DNA of 64,000 nucleotides from DTU019 sp050949825 (GTDB lineage: Bacteria; Bacillota; Syntrophomonadia; Syntrophomonadales; Syntrophomonadaceae). A program made the position numbers and the translations under genes. The notes below the pieces were generated by a model that made no database searches, was not told the origin of the DNA, and was given only the letters and a program-made list of their open reading frames with translations. This document shows, one piece after another, positions 62,601 to 64,000 of this stretch. Position 1 is the first letter of the stretch. The number at the start of each line of letters is the position of its first letter. The stretch lies in NCBI GenBank assembly GCA_050949825.1, contig JBMNGL010000001.1, forward strand, positions 1-64,000, read 5' to 3'.

Positions 62601-63192
62601 TGGTGGCGATCTCTTCCTTGAGATCTTCAGACATATTTACCAATTCAATCTCGCTTAAAAGGATTTTAATTGCTTCAGCCCCAATCCCGGCCTGGAAGGC
62701 TTCCCCATAACGCTCCCGGTTTTCACGGTATTCTTTTTCATTAAGAAGCTGTTTCCTCAACAATGGGGTATCACCGGGATGTATAACAATATAATTAACA
62801 AAATATATAACCTTTTCCAGAACCTTGGGGGACATATCCAAAAGCAAGCCCATGCGGCTGGGAATACCCTTCAGATACCAGATATGGGACACCGGTGCAG
62901 CCAACTCAATATGCCCCATCCGTTCCCGCCTGACCTTGGAAGTAGTTACCTCCACACCGCAGCGATCACAGACTATGCCGCGATGGCGTACCCTTTTATA
63001 TTTTCCGCAGTGGCATTCCCAGTCTTTAACCGGCCCAAAGATCTTTTCGCAAAACAAACCTTCTTTTTCCGGCCGCAGGGTGCGGTAATTAATGGTCTCC
63101 GGCTTTTTTACCTCACCACTGCTCCAGGACCGAATCTGTTCCGGTGAAGCCAGGGCGATTCTTATACGCTCAAAGTTGTTAACATCTAACAA
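59683..63192 (-). CDS. rpoC: RNA polymerase subunit beta-prime
   Basis: 1,169 residues. N-terminal zinc site CHCGKYKRVRHRGIVCDRCG, active site YNADFDGDQMAVHVPLS with three Asp for magnesium, second zinc site (CESAEG...CKTKHGVCKKCYG), the trigger-loop region and the C-terminal LMRTFHTGG-like stretch (TQLTMRTFHTGGVAGEDITR). The start is TTG 63192 behind AAAGGAGAG, giving MLDVNNFERIRIALASPEQI; the upstream ATG at 63228 does not fit the family. Confidence 0.97.
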   Translation of the reverse strand: MLDVNNFERIRIALASPEQIRSWSSGEVKKPETINYRTLRPEKEGLFCEKIFGPVKDWECHCGKYKRVRHRGIVCDRCGVEVTTSKVRRERMGHIELAAPVSHIWYLKGIPSRMGLLLDMSPKVLEKVIYFVNYIVIHPGDTPLLRKQLLNEKEYRENRERYGEAFQAGIGAEAIKILLSEIELVNMSEDLKEEIATTTGQRKGRAIKRLEVVESFRLSGNDPEWMIMDVLPVIPPELRPMVQLDGGRFATSDLNDLYRRVINRNNRLKRLLDLGAPDIIVRNEKRMLQEAVDALVDNGRRGRPVTGPGNRPLKSLSDMLKGKQGRFRQNLLGKRVDYSGRSVIVVGPSLKMHQCGLPKEMALELFKPFVMKKLVDRGISSNIKSAKKMVERGREEVWDILDDVIKEHPVLLNRAPTLHRLGIQAFEPVLVEGRALQLHPLVCTAYNADFDGDQMAVHVPLSAEAQTEARLLMLASNNILNPKDGKPVCTPTQDMVIGMFYLTYMSDEQWARPDEELRRYSSPEEACMAYESGLIDLRERIKVKMSFYVNDEHHYDEIVETSVGRLIFNEVMPNSIGFHNEVIDKKKLGNIVYECYRQEGNARTAEMLDGVKRLGYQFSTKAGISVGVTDFETPEAKEHILAEAQQVVDSIEDDFLIGLITEDERHSQVVEIWNQATDDVTDALKTALPENNPVYMMAVSGARGNFQQIRQLAGMRGLMADPSGKIIDLPIKANFREGLTVLEYFISTHGARKGLADTALRTADSGYLTRRLVDVSQDVIVREDDCESAEGIWVAKITEGSQLIEPLHQRIIGRVSVDTIIHPVTGEVMVAENEMIDDEVGNMIEKAGIEKVKIRSVLTCKTKHGVCKKCYGRNLATGYDVEIGEAVGILAAQSIGEPGTQLTMRTFHTGGVAGEDITRGLPRVEELFEVRKPKGQAVVAEATGTVKMSENKGRREVIVLGDEDEQLGAYLVHYGSRLKVGEGDWVELGDALTEGPLNPHDILKTKGMQDVQRYILQEVQKVYRSQGVDISDKHIEIMIRQMLKKVKVENSGDTSMLPGAFVDISSFEEQNRKVIEQGGLPAVCSPMLLGITKASLNTDSFLSAASFQETTKVLTEAAIKGKVDHLIGLKENVIIGKLIPAGTGYSIYRNIRVSEKEGIGMPELQEEPV

Positions 63193-63253
63193 GGCAGACT
63201 CTCCTTTCCAGAAGATAGTCACTGTCAACGAGCCTTTATTTTGGACCTATTAA

Positions 63254-64000
63254 TCATGCGCCCTCCAAATCCTCGTCCAGGAAGTCTTTTTCCAGTATAT
63301 CCTGATCCAAAATCTTTTTATCCAGAACTTCAGGATTCAACAGTTCCTCCTCTATATCTTCATCTTCAGGGCCATCATCAGATAGTGGATCCGCTTCCTT
63401 TTCCGCGTCAACCTCAATAACCTTGGTGCCGCTTTGAGCAGAACGGGCTACTGTTGATTCCGGCAGTTCCAGCCCCAGTTCGCGTGCTTTTTCTTTTTCG
63501 TTGACGTCATAATCAATGTCCTTGATAGTGATCTCTCGATCGTCTTCCGACAGGATGCGCACATCCAACGCCAGGCTCTGCAGCTCCTTAATCAGTACCT
63601 TGAAGCCTTCAGGGACACCTGGCTCGGGAATATTGTCACCTTTTACAATTGACTCATAGGTTTTTAAGCGCCCCACAACATCATCAGACTTGACAGTTAA
63701 GATTTCCTGCAGGGTGTAGGAGGCTCCATAAGCTTCTAAAGCCCAGACCTCCATTTCCCCGAACCGCTGCCCCCCGAACTGGGCTTTACCGCCCAAAGGC
63801 TGCTGCGTGACCAAAGAATAAGGGCCTATCGAACGAGCATGAATTTTATCATCGACCAGATGGGCCAACTTCAACATATATACATAACCCACACTGATTT
63901 CGTGGTCAAAAGGTTCCCCGGTGCGGCCGTCATACAGAACCGCCTTGCCGTTTTTCGGCAGGGAGGCTTCGGCTAATTTAGTGAAGATATCTTCCTCGTT
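63254..64000 (-). CDS. rpoB: RNA polymerase subunit beta, C-terminal part (runs off the window)
   Basis: 249 codons of the 3' end. The beta end is clear: NEEDIFTKLAEASLPKNGKA, DGRTGEPFDHEISVGYVYML, IGPYSLVTQQPLGGKAQFGG and RFGEMEVWALEAYGASYTLQ. After the normal end of conserved sequence (LDVRILSEDDREI) it continues about 85 residues, acidic, ending in pentapeptide-like repeats (VLDKK ILDQD ILEKD FLDED). The 5' part lies outside the window. rpoC follows after 61 bp. Confidence 0.97.
   Translation of the reverse strand, partial: NEEDIFTKLAEASLPKNGKAVLYDGRTGEPFDHEISVGYVYMLKLAHLVDDKIHARSIGPYSLVTQQPLGGKAQFGGQRFGEMEVWALEAYGASYTLQEILTVKSDDVVGRLKTYESIVKGDNIPEPGVPEGFKVLIKELQSLALDVRILSEDDREITIKDIDYDVNEKEKARELGLELPESTVARSAQSGTKVIEVDAEKEADPLSDDGPEDEDIEEELLNPEVLDKKILDQDILEKDFLDEDLEGA

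Noticed and set aside
1..64000. CRISPR array or prophage
   Set aside because: No regularly spaced repeats with unique spacers, cas genes, or phage structural genes were seen.

Overview
The window looks like a chromosomal segment of an anaerobic, low-to-moderate GC, endospore-forming member of the Clostridia (Bacillota). Supporting signs are the order of the large ribosomal cluster (rpoB-rpoC, L7Ae-like, rpsL, rpsG, fusA, tuf, then S10, spc and alpha blocks), an L14e-like KOW protein next to infA, zinc-type S14 and L24, a CwlD amidase, an oxygen-sensitive class III ribonucleotide reductase and radical-SAM enzymes. EF-Tu carries a Cys-rich insertion that I recall from Syntrophomonas/Peptococcaceae-type Clostridia; that placement is inference.

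Accessory region, 1-8.6 kb: a patchwork of recombined pieces. It holds an in-frame chimera of a rifampin ADP-ribosyltransferase (arr) start with a surface-layer (SLH) protein end, a second 3'-truncated arr copy, three type II toxin-antitoxin pairs (one DinJ/YafQ type, two Phd/RelE-ParE type), a complete IS4-family element, a ~108-bp direct repeat on both sides of the Phd/RelE-plus-IS segment, a decapitated sigma-54 activator and an intact UV damage endonuclease (uvsE). Near-perfect palindromes lie upstream of two of the toxin-antitoxin pairs.

Metabolic region, 8.6-30.6 kb: a TM2 protein, tRNA-Thr(CGT), a VanW-family protein, two small unknown proteins, a complete glycine cleavage operon (gcvT-H-PA-PB) with a metallo-hydrolase behind it, then on the minus strand nrdD-nrdG, with nrdD interrupted by a full intein that still carries a LAGLIDADG endonuclease. 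Next come arginine genes transcribed in the order argC-J-B-D-F with an ArgR-like box in front, the AmmeMemoRadiSam pair, and cwlD.

Surface protein and ribosomal region, 30.6-64 kb, all minus strand: a ~1,570-residue secreted multidomain protein (CARDB, FN3, Ig-like, two peptidoglycan-binding domains) broken by two compensating frameshifts; rplM-rpsI with its own promoter and possible leader; truA; the ECF transporter energy module (ecfA1-ecfA2-ecfT); then the alpha, spc, S10 and str blocks in standard order, rpoC and the 3' end of rpoB. rplE has a one-base frameshift; since L5 is essential, this points to a sequence error and warns that other frameshifts here may be errors too. No methionine aminopeptidase gene lies between adk and infA.

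No CRISPR array, prophage or recognised defence island other than the toxin-antitoxin pairs was seen. The strongest unusual items are the NrdD intein, the arr-SLH chimera with its rearranged surroundings, pentapeptide-like acidic repeats at the end of RpoB, and dispersed GGATGAC-type repeats.
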